Assembly: GCA_964631955.1 (NCBI GenBank)
Contig: CAZWBA010000001.1
Span: 186,001-250,000 of the forward strand
Direction of reading: 5' to 3'
Source: CAMLJR01 sp964631955
GTDB lineage: Bacteria; Pseudomonadota; Gammaproteobacteria; Pseudomonadales; CAMLJR01
Length of the DNA: 64,000 bases
Below the pieces are notes generated by a model. The model was given only the letters and a program-made list of their open reading frames with translations. It searched no databases and was not told the origin of the DNA. A program made the translations under genes and the position numbers. The number at the start of each line of letters is the position of its first letter. The stretch's first letter is position 1. Positions 18,028-25,720 of the stretch are shown here, piece by piece.

Positions 18028-18834
18028 CTATTTGGCAATCAGACCAGCGGCGGCATGCGCTCGATCGTATTCGAATACCACGCTGCTTTCATGCCTTACC
18101 AACTTTTTATTGGTCTCGGAGCACGCCAATGTCGACAGGATATGTTTCAGCACATTGATGCGCGCAGCATTTTTGTTATTGGCGCACACGACAAACCACG
18201 GCGTGATCGGGTTATGCGTGCGCTCGAACATTGCATCGCGCGCATCGCTGTATTTTTTCCAGTACTTTGTCGCCAGCTTATCGATCGGGCTGATCTTCCA
18301 TTGCTTGAGCGGGTCTTCACGACGTTCGCGCAAACGCTCGCGCTGCACATCCTTGTCGATATCGAGATAGTACTTGATCAATCGTATGCCCGAATTCACC
18401 AGCATGTGCTCGAACGACAAAACATCCTGCATGAATTCTTCGTACTCTTCCTTTTCGCAAAAATTCATCACGCGCTCGACACCTGCGCGGTTATACCAGC
18501 TGCGGTTGAAAATCACGAATTCACCGCCGGCCGGCAAATGCGAGACATAGCGCTGGAAATACCACGACGTGCGATCGCGATCCGATGGTTTCGGCAGCGC
18601 GACGACGCGTGTTTCGCGCGGGCTCATATGTTCGACGATGCGCTTGATCGTGCCATCCTTGCCGGCCGCATCGCGGCCTTCGACAATAATCAAAACTTTT
18701 TTCTGTCTGGCGATAATATCGCGCTGCACTTTAACGAGTTCGATCTGCAATTCGCGCAGCGTTTCTTCATAACCCCGGCCTTCATATTCCCGGCCTTTGG
18801 GCGCGCGTTCCTTTTTCGATTTATCTCCCACCAT
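18028..18834 (-). CDS. ppk2: Polyphosphate kinase 2 (PPK2)
   Basis: PPK2 enzymes use polyphosphate to phosphorylate nucleoside diphosphates or monophosphates. The 268-residue single-domain protein has Walker A at G53-G61 (GRDAAGKDG), the Walker B-type FNRSWYNR, and a lid with RREDPLKQWK followed by DKLATKYW. These are features of the PPK2 family, and the sequence pattern suggests class I (NDP to NTP), though class assignment by eye is tentative. The basic N-terminus (residues 1-20) is variable in the family. It is the last gene of the minus-strand run PilZ, cyclase-like, HD, HDOD, rsmJ, ppk2, lying 46 bases after rsmJ. Confidence 0.93.
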   Translation of the reverse strand: MVGDKSKKERAPKGREYEGRGYEETLRELQIELVKVQRDIIARQKKVLIIVEGRDAAGKDGTIKRIVEHMSPRETRVVALPKPSDRDRTSWYFQRYVSHLPAGGEFVIFNRSWYNRAGVERVMNFCEKEEYEEFMQDVLSFEHMLVNSGIRLIKYYLDIDKDVQRERLRERREDPLKQWKISPIDKLATKYWKKYSDARDAMFERTHNPITPWFVVCANNKNAARINVLKHILSTLACSETNKKLVRHESSVVFEYDRAHAAAGLIAK

Positions 18835-18880
18835 GACTCTCCTTCAAGAGGCGATCGACCCAAAAATGGAAAAGCGTTTG

Positions 18881-19645
18881 TCAGCTGACATAGACATCGA
18901 AGCGAACAGCCTTCCCCGATAACGCATAGGCCGGCTCCATACCGGCGAGACAGGGCGCCTTTATCGCGCGCTTGGCCACGACTCGCAGCTTCGCCGTTTC
19001 GCGAGCCGCCGATAATAGCTCAGCCTCGTCGCACACATCGTCGCCGAGCAATTGACGAAACAAACGCATGTCCTTTTTTACCAATGCCGCCTTTTCCGCA
19101 TGCGCGAACATGGGATCGAGATAGATGACATCGGGTCTCTGTTCGATTGCAAGATTAGTCAGATAGGTCACCGCATCCGTATTTACCAGCTGTATCCGCG
19201 CAGCAATGTCGGCAACGGGCGATTGCAGCGCGCGCTGCAAGCCATCCTTCAACAGCGCTGCCACCACTCCATTGCGCTCGATTGAAATAACATCGAAGCC
19301 ATGCGCGGCAAGCACAAAACTATCGCGTCCCAACCCCGCAGTGGCATCGATAATACGCAGTGAATTTTTGCTGCGCCCTTTGACGGCTTTGACGATCAAC
19401 TCGCCGCCGGATTGCAATCGATACGCCGCCGCATCGCTCGCAAAATCGACACACACCGGTCCCGATTGTTTGATATCGGCAGGAAACAATTGCAGGCGAT
19501 CGTCGCGATAGCTCAAATAGGCCGCGCCATGTCCGCGCAGTTCCGCGCGGGATGTCAGCAATGGCAGTGCCAGCTGCATCGCCAATGCCTGGCCGCGCCC
19601 GGCATCGTCGGCCGCGACGACGGCGACCCCGGAGGTTTGCGTCAT
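18881..19645 (-). CDS. rsmJ: 16S rRNA (guanine1516-N2)-methyltransferase RsmJ
   Basis: RsmJ uses S-adenosylmethionine to methylate N2 of G1516 in 16S rRNA. The 254-residue protein has the Rossmann SAM motif IIDATAGLGRDSF and a catalytic segment VIYLDPMF (equivalent to NPPY), followed by KKDMRLFRQLLGDD, which is characteristic of RsmJ. The ATG at 19645 immediately follows the TGA of the cNMP/HDOD gene with no intervening base, so translation is likely coupled. A signalling protein directly upstream is not its typical neighbour. Confidence 0.93.
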   Translation of the reverse strand: MTQTSGVAVVAADDAGRGQALAMQLALPLLTSRAELRGHGAAYLSYRDDRLQLFPADIKQSGPVCVDFASDAAAYRLQSGGELIVKAVKGRSKNSLRIIDATAGLGRDSFVLAAHGFDVISIERNGVVAALLKDGLQRALQSPVADIAARIQLVNTDAVTYLTNLAIEQRPDVIYLDPMFAHAEKAALVKKDMRLFRQLLGDDVCDEAELLSAARETAKLRVVAKRAIKAPCLAGMEPAYALSGKAVRFDVYVS

Positions 19646-20908
19646 TCAGGCCGCGAGCAGCGCACGCGCCTGCTCGATTTGCTCTTTGGCTTCGACGAGA
19701 ATTTGCAGCGTCATCTCCGGTGTCAGCTTACCGAGTGCGAGTTTCTGATACGCAGGCACCTGATCCATGCGCGGCGGCGGTGGCTGTTTGCGCTTGCCGA
19801 TGTAGCTGTGCAGCGTTGCCACCAGTACCAGATCACACAAATCGGCGCGCGTGGTCGGACAACGCGACCACTCTTCGCAACCGCGCGCGACGTCGACAAT
19901 CTCGCCCGGAAATTGCCAGTGTTCGAGCACCATGCCACCGACTTCAGCTTTTAACTTGTCAGCCCACTGGCGCAGCAACGCTTCGTTTTCGAGCAACTTC
20001 GGATAATTCTGTGCGTAATTCAATACAGACAGCACACCGATATTGCTGACGAGCCCGGCGAGCATCGCTTCTTCGGGATCGAATAATTTGGTGTGTCGCG
20101 CCAGCACGAAAGCGTTAGCAGCAATATCCAGGCTCTGCTGCCACGTTTCGGTCATCAATTTATGCAGCAGGGGCGCCTTGGTCTGGAAAAGATCGCGCAG
20201 CGTGAAGCCGATAACGAGCTGCTTGGTGGTGAGCAAACCCAAACGCACGATGGCGTTCTGCACGGTTTCGCATTTGGCGGCGCCAAAATAAATCGGACTA
20301 TTGGCGGCGCGAATGATTTTGGCGGCGATAACCGCATCGCGATTGATGACTTCGGCGATTTGTCGCGCGCCGTAATCATTATTGTCGAGCATGCTGCGAA
20401 TTTTCATCGCGACTTCGGGCAGGGTGGTGAGATTGAATTTGCGCGCATCCAGATCGGCTTTGAATGCATGCAGCATCTGCGAGGTTTCGTCGTCGGTGTG
20501 ATAGCCCATCTCGACCACGCCGTACCCCACTTCGATATCGCCGTCTTCACTGTTCTGCGCAGCGAGCAGGGATTCGAGCAAATCGCAATCGACGCTGAAA
20601 TATTCGACATTCGACAGCGCCGTGGCGGTGTATTGGCGCGGCCGCAATTTGGCGATGGGCAGATTGGCAACCGTCGTGCGCGCTTCGATCGCACGTTCGC
20701 GACCGTCTTCGGCAACCAGCTGCAATTTGCCACTCAGCAGAAAAATTTCCTGCGAATCGATATCGCCGCACTCAAATAATATTTCGCCGCGCCGCGCTTC
20801 CTTTACCGAGACGCGGCTTGAAAGCACCAGCAAGTCTTCTTCGGACAAATGGCGAAAACTCGTGAATTCACGCAGACGTCCAATATCCAACCCTTGTGCA
20901 ACAGCCAT
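19646..20908 (-). CDS. Cyclic-nucleotide-binding-fold plus HDOD signalling protein
   Basis: The 420-residue protein joins an N-terminal cNMP-binding (CAP_ED-like) domain at about 10-130 with an HDOD domain at about 165-360. The HDOD part shows LPEVAMKIRSML, INRDAVIAAKIIRAANSP and the helix AIVRLGLLTTKQLV. HDOD domains lack the catalytic residues of HD phosphohydrolases and serve as regulatory modules. In the cNMP pocket, the usual Gly-Glu of the phosphate cassette is replaced (NLPIAKLRPRQYTATAL), although Pro-Arg and the Thr-Ala residues remain, so ligand binding is uncertain. ATG 20908 is preferred over GTG 20920 because GGGGG precedes it. That Shine-Dalgarno lies within a hairpin. The gene ends directly against rsmJ. 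Confidence 0.88.
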   Translation of the reverse strand: MAVAQGLDIGRLREFTSFRHLSEEDLLVLSSRVSVKEARRGEILFECGDIDSQEIFLLSGKLQLVAEDGRERAIEARTTVANLPIAKLRPRQYTATALSNVEYFSVDCDLLESLLAAQNSEDGDIEVGYGVVEMGYHTDDETSQMLHAFKADLDARKFNLTTLPEVAMKIRSMLDNNDYGARQIAEVINRDAVIAAKIIRAANSPIYFGAAKCETVQNAIVRLGLLTTKQLVIGFTLRDLFQTKAPLLHKLMTETWQQSLDIAANAFVLARHTKLFDPEEAMLAGLVSNIGVLSVLNYAQNYPKLLENEALLRQWADKLKAEVGGMVLEHWQFPGEIVDVARGCEEWSRCPTTRADLCDLVLVATLHSYIGKRKQPPPPRMDQVPAYQKLALGKLTPEMTLQILVEAKEQIEQARALLAA

Positions 20909-20913
20909 AGACA

Positions 20914-20932
20914 CCCCCACAGAACATGGGGG
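20914..20932 (-). promoter_or_regulatory. Hairpin covering the ribosome-binding site of the cNMP/HDOD gene
   Basis: On the minus strand CCCCCA (20932-20927) and TGGGGG (20919-20914) can form a six-pair stem with a seven-base loop. The 3' arm is the likely Shine-Dalgarno, five bases before the ATG at 20908. No U-tract follows, so it is not a terminator. It could limit translation initiation or act as a switch. Confidence 0.45.
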
Positions 20933-20996
20933 CTAGTATAAACGGATCGCGCGCGTGACAAGCAAGCGACGCGCGTTGCGGTAAATCATGAAGGAA

Positions 20997-21923
20997 TCAA
21001 TCCTGCAGCGGCGTGCGCATCAGCAGCGCTTCATCGCGCTGCGCGAGCAATTTTTCCAGCAGCATTCGATTGCGCTCGATCGCTTCGAGATAAAGATTGC
21101 GACCGCCGAAGTGGGCACAGAAATAATTGTGCACGCTGCCGAACAGGGTATCGAGACGATGATTCAAGGTGCGCTGAATAAATTCCGGCGTCTGCCGCAG
21201 CAGATCGGTCGGCGACGCATAACGCACATACTCGACGCCATTTGCATCGTGCGCGCGCGTCAAACCGCCCAATTCGAATTCGCCGAATAAGCGATCACGA
21301 CATTTTTCCAGATAGGCGTGATCGGCCATTTGTGCCATGACATCGGCGCTGCCAATCAGTGCGCCCATTTGGCGCTGTCTGGCATCGCTCAGCTCGATGC
21401 TGACCGGATCGACTTCGTAGCCCGTGAAATGAACGAGCTGCGCAGCAACCGGCGCTGCACGGGCGAGTTTTGTCGTCGGCAGATATTCGGCGAGAAAACG
21501 CGAACTGCGACTGACGTGCGTCTTCGTGTATTCGGCACCGAATTGATGTCGCGTATCGCCCTTGCGGCGTATGTAACCCGAATCATGAAATAACGCGACC
21601 GCGATACCGATCATGGCAAGCTCGGCGCCCAGACGATTGTCCGCGGTCTGACTTGCATCGTAACCATCGATGAGACGCGCGGTGGCGAGCGTGACATCGA
21701 GCACGTGCTGCATATCGTGATATTGCGTATCGCACGCAAAAAAGCCGGGGTATTCGCCGCGATAAAGCCGCGCGAAATCAGCGAACAATTGTGCGATCGG
21801 CGAAAAATCGCTGTGATCGTAACGACGACGGAAAATCGATTGCACGGCAACGCACACCGCATCGGGATCGCTGATGTCGATTTTTCCTGTCACATCGCGG
21901 CTGAACAACTGCATATCACCCAC
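20997..21923 (-). CDS. HD-domain protein, possible metal-dependent phosphohydrolase
   Basis: The 308-residue protein contains an HD-type fold. YHDMQHVLDV gives a paired metal-binding pattern and VALFHDSGYIRR supplies the His-Asp doublet. HQFGAEYTKTHVSRSSRF and QLVHFTGYEV provide further conserved His positions, and GSADVMAQMADHAYLEKC completes the helix that normally carries the last Asp. The overall pattern resembles cyclic-nucleotide phosphodiesterase-like HD proteins. The metal ligands appear intact, so hydrolytic activity is plausible, but the substrate is unknown. Start: GTG at 21923 with GGAGA upstream; ATG at 21914 is the alternative. It sits between a cyclase homologue and a cNMP-fold protein. 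Confidence 0.78.
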   Translation of the reverse strand: MGDMQLFSRDVTGKIDISDPDAVCVAVQSIFRRRYDHSDFSPIAQLFADFARLYRGEYPGFFACDTQYHDMQHVLDVTLATARLIDGYDASQTADNRLGAELAMIGIAVALFHDSGYIRRKGDTRHQFGAEYTKTHVSRSSRFLAEYLPTTKLARAAPVAAQLVHFTGYEVDPVSIELSDARQRQMGALIGSADVMAQMADHAYLEKCRDRLFGEFELGGLTRAHDANGVEYVRYASPTDLLRQTPEFIQRTLNHRLDTLFGSVHNYFCAHFGGRNLYLEAIERNRMLLEKLLAQRDEALLMRTPLQD

Positions 21924-21995
21924 TGTTTTTCTCCGCTCGCATCGTTTCGATTAAGCGTTTCGCAACGTTCAATACTTTCATTTTCAGCAATGCTT

Positions 21996-23300
21996 TTAAT
22001 CACTGTTTTTTTCGGGAAATACGGCAGGGGTTCGCTGCCGGCGCGGCGCGGCCTGCGCAACCACATCGGTCGAGCGGCGCCCGAAGCGCACTTCCGGCTT
22101 CGGCAGGTAATAACCCTGAATGCCGAGAATCAGCGGCCGGCGCGATCCGCTCGTGTGAATATTGATGCGCAGATTGAAGGCATGACGCGATAAACCGTGT
22201 TTGTCGGTAATGCGGAAACGCCGCACCTGCTGCCCCGCCGAAACGCCGGTTTCGCCCGTTAACTGGCAGCGCAACGCTTCAATGCACTCACCCGATAATT
22301 CGATGCCGTGCAGATTTTCCAGGTGCTTGCCGATACGGTCGACAAAATGCGGCGTGTCGACATCGATCGGAAACGCGGTTTCGCGCAGCGAAGTCGGAAT
22401 GACGGTTTTGAAATCGCCGATAAAGATCTGGCCCGGATGCGCCTTATCGATCATGCGCGCCAGCTCGATGGTGACATCGCCGACGATATAGCTGTGCAGC
22501 GTCGGGTTGCAGCCCTCGACCTGATAGAACTCGAAATGACTGCCGATATGAAATGCCGTGCGCAATAACGGCACGGTATTGATGCTGTCCTGTTTTTTCG
22601 TGCTGCGCGCCTTACGCCGCGCAATCGCGTTGTCGGCGATGACGAGCAGCATGAACTGAAACAGATCGACACTCGCGCGCGGCTCCAGACTGCGATTCCA
22701 TACATAGAAGCCGTCGCCCGTGGTCGTGCGCGCGAAATCGATTTTGATGTTTTTCTTGAGCAGCTTGTTATGCGCCGAATTCATCGAGTACGACAGACTG
22801 TTGAGCTGGCTGGTCTGTTCGAACGGTGAATACAGCGAAAAATCGACGATATCGAATAGCAGCACGGCGCGATTGTCGACGTGACTGATGCTGTAACGCG
22901 TGATGAGTTCTTCCGCGGCTGCCAGCGTGCGTTCGTCCGAACTCGCATTGACGGAGGAAAGAATCAGCATCGGCTCGATTTCGAAACGATGCGCAGTGCT
23001 GAAGAAATCCTCGGTGCGCATGCGCCGCTGGCTGGAAATGAGCTGGCGGATGAAACGCCCGTTCAGCAATTCGAGTTTATCGACGGGTGCGTCGTCGCTG
23101 AGGCTGGCGGAAAACTGGCCGAGATAATAATGCGGCACCACCATGACGTAGATGCCTTCGTCCTGCGGGCACCAGCACAACATGATGTTCTGGCCGAGCC
23201 GCCACTGTTCGCGCAGCGCCTCTTCGAGCTCGCGCAACTGTTCGGTTCGCCGTGTTTCCTCGGCCGCGACGGCTATCGATGTGACGGATTCAACGCTCAT
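21996..23300 (-). CDS. Degenerate class III nucleotide cyclase-like protein
   Basis: The product has 434 residues. Residues 15-35 look like a coiled coil, and 38-115 form a domain I do not recognise. Residues 143-300 resemble a class III adenylate/guanylate cyclase catalytic domain. LLFDIVDFS gives the first metal-binding Asp150, RTTTGDGFYVW gives the second, Asp196, and a late GDVTIELARMIDKAHPGQI corresponds to the usual G..VN.A.R.....PGQI block. Arg282 aligns with the transition-state Arg, but the consensus Asn is not matched and the substrate-specifying Lys position is replaced. Activity is therefore uncertain. Residues 300-434 are unassigned. The start is ATG 23300; GTG 23306 is possible. 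It lies between the PilZ and HD genes. Confidence 0.7.
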   Translation of the reverse strand: MSVESVTSIAVAAEETRRTEQLRELEEALREQWRLGQNIMLCWCPQDEGIYVMVVPHYYLGQFSASLSDDAPVDKLELLNGRFIRQLISSQRRMRTEDFFSTAHRFEIEPMLILSSVNASSDERTLAAAEELITRYSISHVDNRAVLLFDIVDFSLYSPFEQTSQLNSLSYSMNSAHNKLLKKNIKIDFARTTTGDGFYVWNRSLEPRASVDLFQFMLLVIADNAIARRKARSTKKQDSINTVPLLRTAFHIGSHFEFYQVEGCNPTLHSYIVGDVTIELARMIDKAHPGQIFIGDFKTVIPTSLRETAFPIDVDTPHFVDRIGKHLENLHGIELSGECIEALRCQLTGETGVSAGQQVRRFRITDKHGLSRHAFNLRINIHTSGSRRPLILGIQGYYLPKPEVRFGRRSTDVVAQAAPRRQRTPAVFPEKNSD

Positions 23301-23347
23301 GACCACTGATTGCTCGATGCGAGGCCTGGTTGTGGCGACGGAACCCG

Positions 23348-23650
23348 CTAGCGGACGAACGCGAGACCGATGCCTCCGGTTTGCTGATGCACCACGCGCA
23401 TCGCCACCGGCTCCTGGTTGATGACCCCGGTATAGCGCTTGATGCGCACCATGACGGTCGTACCGACCGGCGGGGCCTGGTAGTTTCCCATCAACGCGAA
23501 AATGCCGCCATCGGAAAGATCGCGTGCCTTGATTTCTATCGTGCCGAAGCTCGGATGATGCATTTCCACCAGCGCACTGCTCGGCGTGCGCACGTAATGC
23601 CGCTGCTCTTCGAAATGGCTGCCGCGCCTGTCAAAACCTGGCTGCTCCAT
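23348..23650 (-). CDS. PilZ-domain protein, probable c-di-GMP receptor
   Basis: From the ATG at 23650 the 100-residue product is a single PilZ domain. It has the RxxxR motif (QRHYVR, about residues 16-21) and the DxSxxG motif (DLSDGG), which together bind cyclic di-GMP. Both are intact. The C-terminus GIGLAFVR is typical. The frame is open upstream to 23803, but that extension runs into the divergent acyltransferase's promoter region, and AGGGGG precedes the chosen ATG. It is first in the minus-strand signalling run and lies 47 bases before the cyclase-like gene. The mechanism downstream of c-di-GMP binding is unknown. Confidence 0.87.
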   Translation of the reverse strand: MEQPGFDRRGSHFEEQRHYVRTPSSALVEMHHPSFGTIEIKARDLSDGGIFALMGNYQAPPVGTTVMVRIKRYTGVINQEPVAMRVVHQQTGGIGLAFVR

Positions 23651-23823
23651 CAAGTGATTCCCCCTGAATATCGGTCTTTCGGGCCAGCGGGTGGCCAGTG
23701 GAGCAACCATAGACCGTATCATCGCCCGGTGCCAGTTGACGGCGCCGGCAGTTGGCTTTCGCGACGCAGCCCTTACAATAGCCAACCCTTTCGGGGCGCC
23801 CACCCTCTTGAAGTCAGCTCGCG

Positions 23824-24693
23824 ATGAAATTGTTCTATCGGATCCTCAGCCGCCTGCCACTGCCGCTTCTGTACGGCTTCTCGACGCTGTTCGCATTCGT
23901 GCTCTATCGCATCGTGGGCTACCGCCGCACCGTGGTCATGGACAATCTGCGGCACGCGTTTCCCGAGCGCTCGCCGCAGGAACTTGCGCGCATCGAGCGC
24001 GGTGTCTATCGCCACCTGGCGGATCTGGGAATCGAAATGATCGCTTCGCGCCACATGCCGCGCGAAGCCTTCCACCGGCACGTCCGCCTGGAAAACCCCG
24101 AGATCCTGCTGCCCTACATCGAGCAAAAACAGCCGCTGCTGATGCTGACCTGCCATCAAGGCAACTGGGAATGGCTGCTGCACATCATCACCGATTACAT
24201 GGGATGCCCCATCGACGTCGTCTATAAAACGCTGCACGACAGCGGTTTTGATTCGCATATCTTCGATGCCCGCGCGCGCTCGGGAAGGCCGATCGCATTT
24301 CAAGACGCGGGGCGCGAAATCCTGCGCCGCCGACGCGAGTTTCGCGTCTTTGCCATGCTCGCCGATCAGGCGCCGTTCAAGCGCGACAAGCGCTACTGGC
24401 GCAACTTTCTGAACCGCCCGGGTTCGTTTTATCTGGGCCCGCAGAAAATCGCCGAAGTCACGCAGTATCCCGTCGTATTCATCACCATGACCAAGCACGA
24501 TCGCGGCCAGTATTCCGCGCATTTCGACATCATCGCGAAGCCGCCGCATGCCAGAGGCGGCCTGGAGATTCTCGACAGCTACATCGATGCGGTGGAACGC
24601 GCCATCCGCGCACAACCCGAAACGTGGATGTGGTCGAACCGGAAATGGAAGCACCGGCCGCCGGCCGACTGGCAGCAAAATCCGCTGACCTGA
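23824..24693 (+). CDS. LpxL/HtrB-family acyltransferase
   Basis: This protein belongs to the lysophospholipid/lipid A late-acyltransferase family, which adds secondary acyl chains from acyl-ACP at the inner membrane. The 289-residue length is close to the family's roughly 300. An N-terminal membrane anchor (about residues 12-30) precedes RTVVMDNLRHAFPERS, a family signature. The catalytic HX4E motif is His111-Glu116 (HQGNWE). Later, MLADQAPFKRDKR and PGSFYLGPQKIAE match the family, and the end includes PETWMWSNRKWKHRP. Whether it is an LpxL or LpxM orthologue cannot be decided here. A terminator follows at 24713-24746. Confidence 0.9.
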   Translation: MKLFYRILSRLPLPLLYGFSTLFAFVLYRIVGYRRTVVMDNLRHAFPERSPQELARIERGVYRHLADLGIEMIASRHMPREAFHRHVRLENPEILLPYIEQKQPLLMLTCHQGNWEWLLHIITDYMGCPIDVVYKTLHDSGFDSHIFDARARSGRPIAFQDAGREILRRRREFRVFAMLADQAPFKRDKRYWRNFLNRPGSFYLGPQKIAEVTQYPVVFITMTKHDRGQYSAHFDIIAKPPHARGGLEILDSYIDAVERAIRAQPETWMWSNRKWKHRPPADWQQNPLT

Positions 24694-24712
24694 GTTCGCC
24701 GGACAACAATCG

Positions 24713-24746
24713 AAGCTGCAGGCGACTCGCGACCGCAGCTTTTTTC
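24713..24746 (+). terminator. Rho-independent terminator after the acyltransferase gene
   Basis: AAGCTGC (24713-24719) pairs with GCAGCTT (24735-24741), with further pairing inside, followed by a run of T to 24745. It lies 20 bases after the stop codon. Confidence 0.75.
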
Positions 24747-24863
24747 GTATAGCACCTGGCGGCTTTTACGGATTGCCGCCCACCCGACCGGTTCCTATAG
24801 TTGAATTATTCGCGGCCACTCCCATTGTTGATATACAACTTCGCTGTTTAAGGTTTTTGCTCG

Positions 24864-25550
24864 ATGCCACAACACGCACTCGATGCCTCCAACATCCATG
24901 TCGTCAGCTGGAATATCGCCAAAGGCATTCGCCAGGACTGGCACGGCGATCTGCAATACCTCACGCAACACGCCGATCTCGCCCTCATTCAGGAAGCGAA
25001 GCTCGAACACTCGATGCACCAGGTGATGCCCGATTCGTGCTGGGCATTCGCGCCGGGTTACAAGCGTCAGGGACATACCACCGGCGTCATGACCATTTCG
25101 CGCGCGGAAACCATCCATCACCGCATCCATCGCCATCGCGAGCCCTTTACGCTTTTGCCCAAAGCAGCGCTGCTCACGCAATACCGGTTGCTGGATCGCG
25201 AGGACACGCTGCTCGTCGCCAACGTGCATGCGATCAATTTCACGCCCGGCACCGGCTATTTTCGCCGTCAGCTGCACGCGATCGTCGACCAGTTCGAGCA
25301 TCACCGCGGCCCCATCATCCTGAGCGGCGATTTCAATACCTGGCGCGGCAAACGGCAGCTCATCCTGCAGGAGCTGATCGATCGCTTCGGTCTGCATACT
25401 GCCGCGTACGAGCAGGATCACCGTCGCTGTGCATTCGGTTTCGCGCTCGATCATCTGTTCTATCGCGGTCTGCATCACAAAAGCGGCATCGTCAGTCGCG
25501 TCTTCAGCTCGGATCACAACCCCATCAGCGTCGTGCTCGGCATCGATTGA
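24864..25550 (+). CDS. Endonuclease/exonuclease/phosphatase (EEP) family protein
   Basis: The 228-residue cytoplasmic protein has the ordered motifs of the EEP superfamily (DNase I / exonuclease III / Mg-dependent phosphatase fold): VVSWNIAKG at the N-terminus, LIQEAKL with the metal-binding Glu, VANVHAINF with the catalytic His, ILSGDFNTW, LDHLFYRG and a final SSDHNPISV carrying the Asp-His pair. No signal peptide is visible. The substrate (nucleic acid, phosphoinositide-like or other phosphodiester) cannot be read from sequence. A perfect GTTG-N5-CAAC palindrome lies upstream at 24827-24839 and may be an operator. Start ATG 24864 has AAGG about ten bases upstream. Confidence 0.88.
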   Translation: MPQHALDASNIHVVSWNIAKGIRQDWHGDLQYLTQHADLALIQEAKLEHSMHQVMPDSCWAFAPGYKRQGHTTGVMTISRAETIHHRIHRHREPFTLLPKAALLTQYRLLDREDTLLVANVHAINFTPGTGYFRRQLHAIVDQFEHHRGPIILSGDFNTWRGKRQLILQELIDRFGLHTAAYEQDHRRCAFGFALDHLFYRGLHHKSGIVSRVFSSDHNPISVVLGID

Positions 25551-25561
25551 ACACTTCTTTA

Positions 25562-25638
25562 CTCCCCTTTAATTAAACACGGGCCAGGGGATTTGATTCA
25601 CCGCGACTCCCGCGCAATCCCCTTTGGCAAGGGGGGGC
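25562..25638. repeat. Small foldback sequence upstream of pycA, possible MITE remnant
   Basis: The left end CTCCCCTTT and the right end AAGGGGGGG are roughly inverted. Inside, CCCCTT-TGGC-AAGGGG (25619-25634) forms a perfect hairpin. It resembles the style of the repeats at 12744 and 35625, but the end sequences differ, so family membership is not shown. It may also end the upstream transcript. Confidence 0.3.
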
Positions 25639-25720
25639 AGAAGCTGCGCAATGATCAACTTTTGTTTTGACGATCGTTCCTATAGCCTTGCCCTTCCAGC
25701 AGCGGGAACAAGGCCGGCCC

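Noticed and set aside
18019..18888. 289-codon plus-strand ORF opposite ppk2
   Set aside because: Antisense shadow of ppk2, whose catalytic motifs are intact on the other strand.
23773..24678. 301-codon minus-strand ORF opposite the LpxL-like gene
   Set aside because: Antisense shadow; the acyltransferase on the plus strand has all family motifs.
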